Of a stretch of DNA of 64,000 nt, positions 1-8,162 are shown piece by piece (the first letter of the stretch is position 1; each line of letters starts with the position of its first letter). A program made the position numbers and the translations under genes. The notes beneath the pieces were generated by a model. The model was given only the letters and a program-made list of their open reading frames with translations. It did not search any database and was not told where the DNA came from. Source of the DNA: Eshraghiella sp964405265 (GTDB lineage: Bacteria; Bacillota; Clostridia; Lachnospirales; Lachnospiraceae); assembly GCA_964405265.1 (NCBI GenBank), contig CAYONC010000003.1:1-64000 (forward strand), in the 5' to 3' direction.

Positions 1-72
<72 letters not shown>

Positions 73-90
73 TTTTTTTATAAAATTGTG

Positions 91-118
91 TGTCATCTTT
101 TGTCATATATGGTATAAT
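91..118 (+). promoter_or_regulatory. Possible sigma-A promoter for the SCP2-like gene
   Basis: A perfect TATAAT -10 box lies at 113-118. The best upstream partner is TGTCAT at 91-96 with a 16-bp spacer, which is a poor -35 match. The site falls between the tRNA terminator run and the first gene, where a promoter is expected. Confidence 0.45.
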
Positions 119-155
119 GAAATCATCAGAGGACTGTGGGAACGGAGGGATTAAT

Positions 156-479
156 ATGACATTTGAAGAACTTGTACGGGAAGTAAGAGAAGCATATACT
201 TCAGTGGACATCAGCGGCATACATGAACATGTGGCGATTGAGGTAGACATAAGAGGTGAAGCGGAGGGCGCATTCTATATTGAGATACGCAAGGACAGAA
301 TATATGTAGAGCCCTATGAATATTATGACCGTGATGCAATAATTACAACATCGGCAGATGTCATCCTTGATATTGCAAGAGGCAGGCTTGATGTGGAAGA
401 AGCGGACAACACCGGAAGAATAAGGGTAAGAGGGAACCTTGACAAGACTTACCTCCTTAATGAAATAATTCATGTCTGA
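156..479 (+). CDS. SCP2 sterol-binding-like domain protein
   Basis: A 107-residue cytoplasmic protein that resembles a stand-alone SCP2 (sterol carrier protein 2-like) fold. The middle reads as beta-strand rich (GAFYIEIRKDRIYVEP), followed by a helix TSADVILDIARGRLD and a C-terminal strand ending in RVRGN, the usual order in this family. In bacteria such domains bind hydrophobic ligands, but the ligand is usually unknown. The start at 156 is chosen over upstream in-frame ATG codons because it has GGAGG at the right distance; the upstream extension overlaps the promoter. No signal peptide. A NUDIX gene follows 27 bases downstream, probably co-transcribed. Confidence 0.7.
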   Translation: MTFEELVREVREAYTSVDISGIHEHVAIEVDIRGEAEGAFYIEIRKDRIYVEPYEYYDRDAIITTSADVILDIARGRLDVEEADNTGRIRVRGNLDKTYLLNEIIHV

Positions 480-506
480 CGACGGGCGTGAGAGAGGTGT
501 TTTGGA

Positions 507-992
507 TTGAATATAGAGATTGACCTTGGAGAATATACGTCAGCAGATGCTTTTCGGGGAAGAACGGCAGCAAGAGGCATAATACGCAGGGAAGGCAAGT
601 ATCTTATGGTGCGCGGAAAGTTTGGGGATTACAAATTCCCCGGCGGAGGAACGGAGCAGGGAGAGACACTTACGGATACCCTGAAAAGGGAAGTTGCGGA
701 AGAGACGGGATACAGCATCAATCCCGAATCGGTAAGGTTTTGTGGAATCACAACGGAAAAAAGAACCGTCGGCACAGAGGACATACTTGTCATGACATCT
801 TATTATTATATATGTGAAACCGACGGGAAAGCTGGAGAACGTGAGCCGGATGAATATGAAGCAGTATGGACGGAGCTTTCGGAGGCATTGAACGGAAACC
901 GTCATATGGCGGATACGGAGCACTGTCCATGGATAATAAGGGAAATGAAAGTTATGGAATATCTGCTTTCAGATACAGGACAAAATTCATAA
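507..992 (+). CDS. NUDIX hydrolase
   Basis: A 161-residue protein with a complete NUDIX box at residues 47-69 (G-x5-E-x7-REVAEETGY), which binds the Mg-diphosphate of a nucleoside diphosphate-linked substrate. The family hydrolyses NDP-X compounds (oxidised dNTPs, nucleotide sugars, ADP-ribose and others); the substrate cannot be told from sequence. The start is a TTG codon preceded by an AGAGAGGTG ribosome binding site. No ATG gives a complete N-terminal strand, so TTG is the best choice but remains an inference. It sits alone between the SCP2-like gene and the HD-GYP fusion gene. Confidence 0.88.
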   Translation: MNIEIDLGEYTSADAFRGRTAARGIIRREGKYLMVRGKFGDYKFPGGGTEQGETLTDTLKREVAEETGYSINPESVRFCGITTEKRTVGTEDILVMTSYYYICETDGKAGEREPDEYEAVWTELSEALNGNRHMADTEHCPWIIREMKVMEYLLSDTGQNS

Positions 993-1077
993 AAGTACAA
1001 AAAATAATATACAAAAGACACATCAGTATGGTAAAATAGTAATAGCCATACTGATTTTTTTACAAGGATGTAAAGCG

Positions 1078-3360
1078 ATGAATGTTATTGATGTGGAATA
1101 CTACTACAATTATTACAAAAAGAGTATAAGCGTAATAAAACGTATTGAAAACAGACTTTTAAAATGTGCTTATTCTTATGACAAGTGGACGGAGCTTTTA
1201 AGGGAAAAATCTACCACGATACGAGAGCTTTATGAGGGCAACGAGAAGCATCTGAAGGAGCTGCTCAGCATAACGGTGGACAGCCTTAATAAAGAGCTTG
1301 CCGATAAGATTATTACGCACATTGATTTTTTTATGTCTGAGGGATACAGGGATTATCAGATGGTAGTGGCGGTACTCAATGTTCTGACGGAATATTATGA
1401 GATTAACGGACCTGAGTACAGACTTTTTGACTGCCATTTTTATATGGGTCTTCAATTATTGGAAATTCACGAATATGCAAGGGCAAGAGAATGTTTTGAA
1501 AATGCAGTCGGAATATATGACAGACCGCAGGAATGTACAGAAGAGTGGAGAAGATTCTGGATCATGTGCTGTTATTATTACAGCCTCCTGGCTGCCATAT
1601 GTGATGATAACATAACGCAGCAGGAGGTATTGAGCTGCCAGAAGAAGGCACTTGATATATGGGTCGGCAGGGATAATATTGTTGATCACATGGATAATAT
1701 CAGAAAAAGGGCTATTGTTAACATACTTCATTCACTTCCGTGTATCGCCATTGACAGATGGTTTGACAGGGGAGAGAAGATTCTTCCGGAACTGATTGAG
1801 GGAATAAAGCTTGAATATGATCTTCAGTACAGCGAATATGAGGGTGATGAGCTGAAGGTCAATAATAACATTTATGTTACCTATCACAAATATCAGAAGA
1901 TAATGGGAATAATATCAGAGGAAGAGTACAATGAGCTTATCAGACTGAAATATTATTATGAGCATGAAAACGAAAAGATTTTTTCATATGGAAAATCTGA
2001 CTTCATGGATATATTTAATGATGAGACGCTTGATGCGGATTTTAACATTAACAAGCTGTTTTACATGAATCACTCATATACATATGTTAATAATCTCATT
2101 CCGGAAATGATATCAATTAACCGTAAGAATATGTATCTTGATGAAATAGAGAGGTATTACAATTTTCTCCCGGTAGTCAGCGGAGACTATCTTGTGGATT
2201 ATATGATAGATATTTATGTCAGGAAAATATTCAGATATACATATGATATTAATGATGTCATAAGGGTGATAGAGAAGATATTCCTTAACAGACAGGTAGT
2301 TACGGTTATCCACAGCGAGATGGTAAGCAAGCTGTCTGAGCTCATGACAAGGAAGTTCCTTAAAAAGGTTCCGGAGCTGTTCATCGGACAGTGCGGAACG
2401 GAGAATGTTAAGGATGTAATAAATCATTCAGACGAAATTATACGTTTTGTAAGTAATGCAGCCAAAATTCATGACATGGGTAAAATAAGATGTGCAGACA
2501 TAATTAACCTCCAGTCAAGAAGAATATCTGATGCGGAATTTGCAATTATCAAGGAACATCCTGAAGAGGGCGCCGACATACTTGAAATGATTCCGGCAAC
2601 AGCCGAATACAGGGATATAGCACTCGGCCATCATAAATCCTATAATGGAAATTTCGGATATCCGATAGGTTTTGACAATACAATGTCGGATAAGAGGATT
2701 GTAATTGACATTATCAAGATATGTGACTGTATTGATGCGGCAACAGATATACTCGGAAGAAATTATGCCAAAGCAAAATCTTTTGAAGTTGTTCTCAATG
2801 AACTTATAGAGGGAGCAGGAACCAATTACTCGGACGCGATTGTAAACCTTATAGTTGAGGACAAGGAGCTTATCAGTGAGATAAGCTGGTTTACGAGAGA
2901 AGAACGCCGTCATACATATTATGAAGTGTACAAGAATATGGTTGCGGACAAGGTTGATTTTGTCATGGATGATGAGCTTCATGTAAGGGCATTTGTCAGG
3001 GAGGATGCAGAGGATGTGGCAAGAATGAGGGGCGAATCCGAAGAAAATATCGTGACGGAATATGAGAAATGCATTAATAATTCATATGTTTTGTCAGACG
3101 GATACGGAATACTGTACGGATATATTTTCATGGAAGCTTCGGGAGAGACACTTGAAATCCGTGATATGTATATTGACAAGAAGGACAGAAGAAAAGGCAA
3201 CGGCTCCCTTATGCTTACGGAAGTTGAAGAAATTGTAAGAAAAAAAGGATATTGCAGGTTAAAAATCCGTAACAGTCAGGAAGGTCATTTTGACAAATTT
3301 TTCTGGTACTGTGATTTTACCAATTATGATGAAAGCGAATACCTTCAGAAATACATATGA
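1078..3360 (+). CDS. Three-domain protein: TPR-like N-terminus, HD-GYP-type phosphodiesterase domain, C-terminal GNAT acetyltransferase
   Basis: A 760-residue cytoplasmic protein. Residues 1-430 are helical, with one recognisable TPR-like unit (FYMGLQLLEIHEYARARECFENAV). An HD-GYP-like domain follows: HD at 465-466, the EHPEEGA histidine, HH at 518-519, GYP at 527-529 and a late aspartate in CDCID. HD-GYP domains hydrolyse c-di-GMP. The usual HHE is HHK here and the DVYDALTS segment is altered, so activity is uncertain. From about residue 635 a GNAT domain follows with the acetyl-CoA loop RRKGNG. The stop overlaps the next start (ATGA), so the TtcA-like gene is translationally coupled. This domain order is unfamiliar to me. 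A weak -10 TAAAAT lies at 1032-1037. Confidence 0.8.
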   Translation: MNVIDVEYYYNYYKKSISVIKRIENRLLKCAYSYDKWTELLREKSTTIRELYEGNEKHLKELLSITVDSLNKELADKIITHIDFFMSEGYRDYQMVVAVLNVLTEYYEINGPEYRLFDCHFYMGLQLLEIHEYARARECFENAVGIYDRPQECTEEWRRFWIMCCYYYSLLAAICDDNITQQEVLSCQKKALDIWVGRDNIVDHMDNIRKRAIVNILHSLPCIAIDRWFDRGEKILPELIEGIKLEYDLQYSEYEGDELKVNNNIYVTYHKYQKIMGIISEEEYNELIRLKYYYEHENEKIFSYGKSDFMDIFNDETLDADFNINKLFYMNHSYTYVNNLIPEMISINRKNMYLDEIERYYNFLPVVSGDYLVDYMIDIYVRKIFRYTYDINDVIRVIEKIFLNRQVVTVIHSEMVSKLSELMTRKFLKKVPELFIGQCGTENVKDVINHSDEIIRFVSNAAKIHDMGKIRCADIINLQSRRISDAEFAIIKEHPEEGADILEMIPATAEYRDIALGHHKSYNGNFGYPIGFDNTMSDKRIVIDIIKICDCIDAATDILGRNYAKAKSFEVVLNELIEGAGTNYSDAIVNLIVEDKELISEISWFTREERRHTYYEVYKNMVADKVDFVMDDELHVRAFVREDAEDVARMRGESEENIVTEYEKCINNSYVLSDGYGILYGYIFMEASGETLEIRDMYIDKKDRRKGNGSLMLTEVEEIVRKKGYCRLKIRNSQEGHFDKFFWYCDFTNYDESEYLQKYI

Positions 3361-4175
3361 CGGCGGCAGATACGGAACGGCTGATATCGGGAAAGTATTC
3401 CCACGGTATATGGAGAAAATACATAGAGGCATCAGCTGAATATAAGCTTATAAATGATGGTGACAGAATTGCCGTATGCATATCGGGCGGGAAGGATTCA
3501 ATGCTTCTTGCCAAGCTCATACAGATGACACAGAAATATAAAATGTATGACATAACGGCAGAATATATAATGATGAATCCGGGCTACAAAGCAGAAGATA
3601 AAGAGCATGTGCAGAAAACGGCACGGGAACTTGACATACCGCTTAAAATTTTTGATACGGATGTATTTGAAAATGTTGTACACTCAGGAGGAAACCCGTG
3701 TTTTATATGCTCAAGGATGAGAAGAGGATATCTCTACCGCAGGGCACGGGAGTTAGGATGCAACAAAATAGCCTTGGGTCATCATTACAATGATGTTATA
3801 GAAACAATACTCATGGGAATGCTGTACGGGTCGCAGATTCAGACGATGCTTCCGGTAGTGGACAGTCGGAATGTTGAAGGAATGAAGCTTATAAGACCGA
3901 TGTATCATATTAAGGAAAAACATATAACGGACTGGAGCCGTGATACGGGCCTTGATTACGTGAAATGCTCCTGCGGCATAAAAAGCACGGACGGACATGA
4001 AGATACGAAGAGATACAGGGTGAAGCAGCTTATTAAAGAACTGTCCGAAGAAAATCCGGCTGTGGAAGCCAATATCTTTGGAAGCGTAAAAAATATTGAT
4101 TTGACAAAAATAATCAGCTGCAGACTTAACGGCAGCACATACAGCATACTTGATACGAAACAGAAGGAAGGGTGA
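3357..4175 (+). CDS. TtcA-family tRNA 2-thiolation ATPase (PP-loop)
   Basis: A 272-residue PP-loop ATPase with SGGKDS at residues 43-48, which adenylates the target base. CFIC at 115-118 and a later cysteine in KCSCG match the three iron-sulfur cluster ligands of TtcA, the enzyme that makes 2-thiocytidine at tRNA position 32. The LGHHYNDVIETILM segment is also characteristic of TtcA/TilS-like proteins. Firmicute members are often annotated only as TtcA family, and the modified base is not proven here. The ATG overlaps the stop of the HD-GYP/GNAT gene and a DJ-1 gene starts two bases after its stop, so the three form one tight operon. Confidence 0.85.
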   Translation: MTAADTERLISGKYSHGIWRKYIEASAEYKLINDGDRIAVCISGGKDSMLLAKLIQMTQKYKMYDITAEYIMMNPGYKAEDKEHVQKTARELDIPLKIFDTDVFENVVHSGGNPCFICSRMRRGYLYRRARELGCNKIALGHHYNDVIETILMGMLYGSQIQTMLPVVDSRNVEGMKLIRPMYHIKEKHITDWSRDTGLDYVKCSCGIKSTDGHEDTKRYRVKQLIKELSEENPAVEANIFGSVKNIDLTKIISCRLNGSTYSILDTKQKEG

Positions 4176-4177
4176 CA

Positions 4178-4726
4178 ATGAAGGCATATTTATTTCTTGC
4201 CGACGGATTTGAAACCGTCGAAGCATTGTGCGTGGCGGATATTTTAAGAAGGGGAGGAACGGAAACGGTTACCGTGTCTGTATCCGACATCCGTGAAGTG
4301 ACATCAGGACAGAAGATTACCGTAAAGGCAGACAGACTTTTTGAAGAATGTGATTTTTCCGACGGTGACGCAATAATTCTGCCTGGAGGAATACCGGGAA
4401 CGCCTAACCTGAGGAAGTATGAAGGACTAAAAAAAGTAATGCAGGAATATTATGATGCAGGAAAAATTCTTGCGGCGATATGTGCGGCACCATCAATTCT
4501 TGGTGCGTACGGATTTCTGCAGGGAAAAAAGGCAACCTGCTATCCGGGATTTGAAAAAGAGCTTAATGGAGCCGTATATACGGGAGAAGCAGTAGAGACC
4601 GACGGTAACATAATAACTTCAAAGGGCATGGGAACCGCAACAGAATTCGGCCTTGCACTGCTTGAACAGCTTACTGACAGGGATACATCCGTAAAAATCG
4701 GGAAATCGATTCAATTTATAAAATAA
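4178..4726 (+). CDS. DJ-1/PfpI family protein (ThiJ-like)
   Basis: A 182-residue class I glutamine amidotransferase-like protein of the DJ-1 clade. The nucleophile elbow AICAAP holds Cys102, and the partner glutamate is in DGFETVEA near the N-terminus (Glu15). Known members act as glyoxalase III/deglycases or redox-stress chaperones; the exact role is not settled. ATG at 4178 is preferred to an in-frame GTG six bases upstream because AGGAAGG is correctly spaced only for the ATG. It is the last gene of the operon. The following gene belongs to the sporulation programme and has its own promoter. Confidence 0.88.
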   Translation: MKAYLFLADGFETVEALCVADILRRGGTETVTVSVSDIREVTSGQKITVKADRLFEECDFSDGDAIILPGGIPGTPNLRKYEGLKKVMQEYYDAGKILAAICAAPSILGAYGFLQGKKATCYPGFEKELNGAVYTGEAVETDGNIITSKGMGTATEFGLALLEQLTDRDTSVKIGKSIQFIK

Positions 4727-4764
4727 AAGGAAAAACTTGTCATAATATTTATTGTAATGACACA

Positions 4765-4771
4765 CATAATA
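4765..4771 (+). promoter_or_regulatory. Forespore sigma-G/F-like -10 element
   Basis: CATAATA matches the CATNNTA -10 of sigma-G and sigma-F promoters, as expected for a spore-protein gene. A -35 candidate TAATA lies 17 bases upstream at 4743-4747 but matches GHATR only partly. Assigned from the motif plus the downstream SASP gene. Confidence 0.5.
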
Positions 4772-4774
4772 AGA

Positions 4775-4796
4775 ATACAACAGACAGCTGTTGTAT
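4775..4796 (+). repeat. Perfect 9-bp inverted repeat in the SASP leader
   Basis: Arms ATACAACAG and CTGTTGTAT flank the 4-base loop ACAG. With the -10 at 4765-4771 the transcript would start at about 4778, so this hairpin would sit at or within a few bases of the mRNA 5' end. It has no T tract and is not a terminator. Confidence 0.6.
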
Positions 4797-4829
4797 AGAT
4801 AGAAAAATTTATGTGTGGAGGTAAATAAC

Positions 4830-5030
4830 ATGAATAAGTCCGGTAATAAGACAAGTGTTCCCGAAGCAAAGGGAGCAATGGACAAGTTTAAAATGGAAGT
4901 TGCCAATGAATTAGGTGTTAATCTTAAGGAAGGCTACAACGGTGATTTAACATCAAAGGAAGCCGGTTCAGTCGGCGGCGAAATGGTCAGAAAGATGATT
5001 AGAAAACAGGAAGAGCAGATGTCTAAGTAA
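4830..5030 (+). CDS. Small acid-soluble spore protein, alpha/beta type
   Basis: A 66-residue SASP. The family signature is nearly complete: KFKMEVANELGV, then GYNGDLTSKEAGSVGGEMVRKMI, including the GPR protease site region around EVA. These proteins coat and protect DNA in the dormant spore and are degraded to amino acids on germination. The start at 4830 has GGAGGT nine bases upstream; an earlier GTG lies inside that ribosome binding site and is rejected. It is monocistronic, with a forespore-type -10 upstream and a strong terminator downstream. It indicates that the host is a spore former. Confidence 0.97.
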   Translation: MNKSGNKTSVPEAKGAMDKFKMEVANELGVNLKEGYNGDLTSKEAGSVGGEMVRKMIRKQEEQMSK

Positions 5031-5044
5031 TAGGACACACGCAG

Positions 5045-5087
5045 AAGCTGCCGCTTTATCCGCGAACGGATAAAGCGGCAGCTTTTT
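5045..5087 (+). terminator. Rho-independent terminator of the SASP gene
   Basis: A perfect 18-bp stem (5045-5062 with 5067-5084), GC-rich, closed by loop CGAA and followed by a T run on the plus strand. On the minus strand no T tract follows, so it serves the SASP gene rather than the converging exporter operon. Confidence 0.93.
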
Positions 5088-6148
5088 CAGCCGAACATAT
5101 TAATGTAATGATAAGGAAGAAGAAACAGTCTGATATATTTTGCAGGAGCAAAATATAATCCCATATCAATAAAAACCGGACAGAATACTATGCAGCATAC
5201 AATCAGTATGGGAATAAAAATTTCCGTAAAGCGACTCTTTACCGTTATTTTTATCAGAATAAATCCGAATATTGCAATCATGAGAATGTATAACATAATC
5301 GATGTAAATTCCTTCGCCGGCGAAAGTCCGTTACCTGTGACATACAGGGTTAATATGGATGCAGCGGAAAAAATTACCGTGGGAACAATAATATATGATA
5401 ATTTTGTCATTGTACGAAAGTTCCCGTTAAGCGTAAGGAATGTACCTTTTTCATTATCTCTCTGCCACAGTATGCAGCCTGACATACCGGAGAGAAAAAT
5501 CATTATTGACAGAAAGCCTCTTACGGGGAAGGTGAAGGATGTGGATATTGTACCTTCATTTATGTTACCGTCAGCATCACACAGGTCATATGTAATGTTA
5601 AGAAGCTTTTCACTGTATACATATTTATCATAATATCCGAACAGTTCATCCTTATAGTCACCTTCGGGCAGGTTCTGCGAAACATTTATGTAATTTTCAA
5701 GAATATTATATCCGTGAAATTTAATAAGCTCGGCATATACCATTTCATTAACTGATGACTGAAGGGCAGAGGCGGGAAGTGTCAAAACCGTTATACAGTT
5801 TGAAATATCAAGCTGCTTCAGCCGTTTTGGAAGATTATCCGGAATGATATATCCGCATATAAGTTTTTCGCTTATGATGTCATCTTTCATGGATGCGGCA
5901 TCATCATATCTCACAAATTTTATTGTACCGTCTGTTTCCGTAAGGGCATCAGCAATAAGATTTGCAAATACTTCATCAGAATTATTCTCTATGTAAATCC
6001 CTGCAATATACCGGGATGATGTGTCTTTTTCCGTAATACGGCTTATTGCCGTCAGCATAACAGGAAAAATAATTAACAGGGATATAAAAAACGGATTTTT
6101 CAGCTGGCGTTTTAACAGTATAAAAAACCATGTAACGAATTTTTTCAT
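5087..6148 (-). CDS. ABC-2 type transporter permease, distal gene
   Basis: A 353-residue membrane protein. One transmembrane helix near residues 15-35 is followed by a large extracytoplasmic region of about 170 residues, then about five helices from residue 210 to the end, including FPVRGFLSIMIFLSG. This is the ABC-2 membrane (YhgE/NatB-like) architecture used by exporters. It starts directly after the stop of the upstream permease gene (TAA then ATG), so the two are translationally coupled. The two permeases share the same plan and probably form a heterodimer. Substrate unknown; there is no resistance or bacteriocin gene nearby to suggest one. Confidence 0.75.
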   Translation of the reverse strand: MKKFVTWFFILLKRQLKNPFFISLLIIFPVMLTAISRITEKDTSSRYIAGIYIENNSDEVFANLIADALTETDGTIKFVRYDDAASMKDDIISEKLICGYIIPDNLPKRLKQLDISNCITVLTLPASALQSSVNEMVYAELIKFHGYNILENYINVSQNLPEGDYKDELFGYYDKYVYSEKLLNITYDLCDADGNINEGTISTSFTFPVRGFLSIMIFLSGMSGCILWQRDNEKGTFLTLNGNFRTMTKLSYIIVPTVIFSAASILTLYVTGNGLSPAKEFTSIMLYILMIAIFGFILIKITVKSRFTEIFIPILIVCCIVFCPVFIDMGLYFAPAKYIRLFLLPYHYINMFG

Positions 6149-7345
6149 TTAAGCTGACCTCCCTTTTAAATGGAATATGCCCATCGACGTTGATAAAAAT
6201 ATTATTCCGGATACCACGGAATAAACGGCTGACGGGAGGTATATCCTGCCGTAAAGCGCTGATTCACAGAGAGTGCACCAGTGTTTCACCGGAAGATAAG
6301 AGCCTATTCCTGCAATCGTTTCCGGGAGAAAAACCGCAGGCATTATTCTTCCGCAGGCGTATATCATTATGACTGCCGAAAGAAAGATGAGCAGGGTGCT
6401 TATTAACCCACTGTCTGCGGCAGTGCACAAAAAAGCCGTAAATGCCGTTACGGAAAGAGTCATTATCAAAAATGACAGTATACCGTTAAATGAAACGGCA
6501 AACGACGCCCCGACGGTTAACCTTCCTCCGATAAGTGTTATTGCTCCGAACAGGACGATAAACAGAAGTGAGGCGGCGGTGTATTGGCAAAAGCAGGTAT
6601 ATGTGTCGGATATGCCGTTAATTTTTGAAGCACGTACGGTAAAAATTCCTGTTACGGACATACCGGATAAAAGCATCAGCAAAACCACGGCGGTTGCAAA
6701 ATAATAATCCGTGCTTGAGGCCTCTCCGGTTGCAGACAGCCGGATAACATCATAAAATTCGGTTCTTGCCATGGAATAATGTGTGGTCAGATCAGATGAA
6801 TAAGCTGCAGACTCGGCAAGAACAACAGGACCCATGTCGTGATTTTCAACCAAATCCGCAAGGGCGCGTGTGACAGCCTGACTGTATGCGAGTGAACGTG
6901 AACCGGCATCAAGTATTGATGAGAAAATCAGCGTCTCAATACCGGCATCTGACGGCAGTATAATATGCGGATTGACAGGTGTTCCTTCGATTATTGCATC
7001 CAGAAATCCTTCAGGAAGAATTACTGCTGCGGAAACCGTACCGTCAGATACCATGGTCAGGGCTTCATCACTGCCTGCAACTGTTTTGAAAGAGGCAATG
7101 CTGCTCATGCTGTCCATTGCAGCATATATTTTGAATGCAAGATGTAAAAGTGTATCGTTTTCAGGCAGGACGACGGCAACATTTACATGTACGCCGGAGC
7201 TGTCCTCATTCATCAGTTTCGTGCCGCATATCCCCACTGCACCGGCCGTGACCGCAAGAATTATGCTGCATATGATAAAGCGGGGGATATAGGAAACGGA
7301 TGCCTTAATCTGGAAAAACAGGAAAAGCAGGTGCTTTTTAACCAT
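6149..7345 (-). CDS. ABC-2 type transporter permease, proximal gene
   Basis: A 398-residue membrane protein with the same plan as its downstream neighbour: an N-terminal helix (about residues 20-40), a large external domain to about residue 210, and a cluster of about five C-terminal helices. Its start overlaps the end of the ATPase gene by eight bases. Together with the ATPase and the second permease it makes a complete exporter set. The external domains are unusually large for simple drug exporters, and resemble those of YhgE/Pip-like proteins. Substrate not inferable. Confidence 0.75.
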   Translation of the reverse strand: MVKKHLLFLFFQIKASVSYIPRFIICSIILAVTAGAVGICGTKLMNEDSSGVHVNVAVVLPENDTLLHLAFKIYAAMDSMSSIASFKTVAGSDEALTMVSDGTVSAAVILPEGFLDAIIEGTPVNPHIILPSDAGIETLIFSSILDAGSRSLAYSQAVTRALADLVENHDMGPVVLAESAAYSSDLTTHYSMARTEFYDVIRLSATGEASSTDYYFATAVVLLMLLSGMSVTGIFTVRASKINGISDTYTCFCQYTAASLLFIVLFGAITLIGGRLTVGASFAVSFNGILSFLIMTLSVTAFTAFLCTAADSGLISTLLIFLSAVIMIYACGRIMPAVFLPETIAGIGSYLPVKHWCTLCESALYGRIYLPSAVYSVVSGIIFLSTSMGIFHLKGRSA

Positions 7346-8030
7346 CGGTATTTACCATCCTTTCCATTATTGAAGACAGTGACGTTCCGGGTTCTGCTTC
7401 CGTGAGTATGCCGTCCTTCATATAGAGAAGCCTGTTACATACGGACAGCTCGGTTTCCTCATGACTTGCGATTATAACTGTACCGCCGTCCGACATATAT
7501 TTTTTAATGTAATTACGGATGTCATTTTTGGCAAGAATGTCAAGGGAGGCACCGGGCTCATCAAGGATGAGTATTTCAGGGTCCTTTGCGAGTGCACATA
7601 CGATACTGAGCCTTTTTTTCATGCCGCCGGACAGATGCCCGGCTTTTTCACGAAGACATCCGTCAAGACCATATTCTTTTATGAGACCGCCTGAGATGTC
7701 ATCTTTAAGACTGTGGCTGCTGTCACAATACCACAAACGCAGATTGTCAAGCACCGTAAGGCTGCCAAACAGCGGATTGTCCTGCGGAACATATCCGGTA
7801 TGCCGTGAAAAATATTTGCTGTCCGACAGCGGATTGTGTCCGGAATACATGATTCTGCCTCCGGACGGCTTTAATGCACCGGCAAGTATCTTGAGCAGTG
7901 TTGATTTGCCGCAGCCGTTGGAACCGATTATTCCGATACAGTCCCCGCGACTGCCGGAAAACGATATATCATTTAGTATTTTTTTCTTTCCGTAATGCTT
8001 GGATACTGACTGTATTTCTATTAATGACAT
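7338..8030 (-). CDS. ABC transporter ATP-binding protein
   Basis: A 230-residue ATPase subunit, first gene of the exporter operon. Walker A is GSNGCGKST, the signature is LSGGMKKRLS, Walker B is ILILDEP, and the switch histidine is in IIASHE. The length is that of a single nucleotide-binding domain, so it should dimerise to drive the two permeases encoded downstream. GGAGG lies just upstream of the ATG. Its promoter faces the trigger factor promoter; see the divergent region at 8058-8109. Confidence 0.92.
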   Translation of the reverse strand: MSLIEIQSVSKHYGKKKILNDISFSGSRGDCIGIIGSNGCGKSTLLKILAGALKPSGGRIMYSGHNPLSDSKYFSRHTGYVPQDNPLFGSLTVLDNLRLWYCDSSHSLKDDISGGLIKEYGLDGCLREKAGHLSGGMKKRLSIVCALAKDPEILILDEPGASLDILAKNDIRNYIKKYMSDGGTVIIASHEETELSVCNRLLYMKDGILTEAEPGTSLSSIMERMVNTDG

Positions 8031-8057
8031 GATTTACCTCCGATAATAACTGCACAT

Positions 8058-8086
8058 ATTTTAGCACATCATATTTTTAATTGCAA
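8058..8086 (-). promoter_or_regulatory. Sigma-A promoter of the ABC exporter operon
   Basis: Read on the minus strand: -35 TTGCAA at 8086-8081, 17-bp spacer, -10 TAAAAT at 8063-8058. TTGCAA is its own reverse complement and is also the -35 of the plus-strand trigger factor promoter. Confidence 0.75.
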
Positions 8087-8109
8087 AAAAATAATCCATG
8101 TGATATAAT
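8081..8109 (+). promoter_or_regulatory. Sigma-A promoter of the tig-clpP-clpX-lon block
   Basis: -35 TTGCAA at 8081-8086, 17-bp spacer, perfect -10 TATAAT at 8104-8109. The same -35 hexamer, read on the other strand, belongs to the exporter promoter. No CIRCE or CtsR-type heptamer repeat was seen near it. Confidence 0.85.
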
Positions 8110-8162
8110 ATCCGCTGTGCGACATGACAACGAGCCGTTTATTTAAGGAGGAAATTGGTAAA

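Noticed and set aside
4172..4177. GTG as start of the DJ-1 gene
   Set aside because: It overlaps the stop of the previous gene and sits too near AGGAAGG; the ATG at 4178 is correctly spaced.
8124..8162. 13-codon N-terminal extension of trigger factor
   Set aside because: It includes the ribosome binding site AGGAGG, begins only 14 bases after the -10, and is not found in the family.
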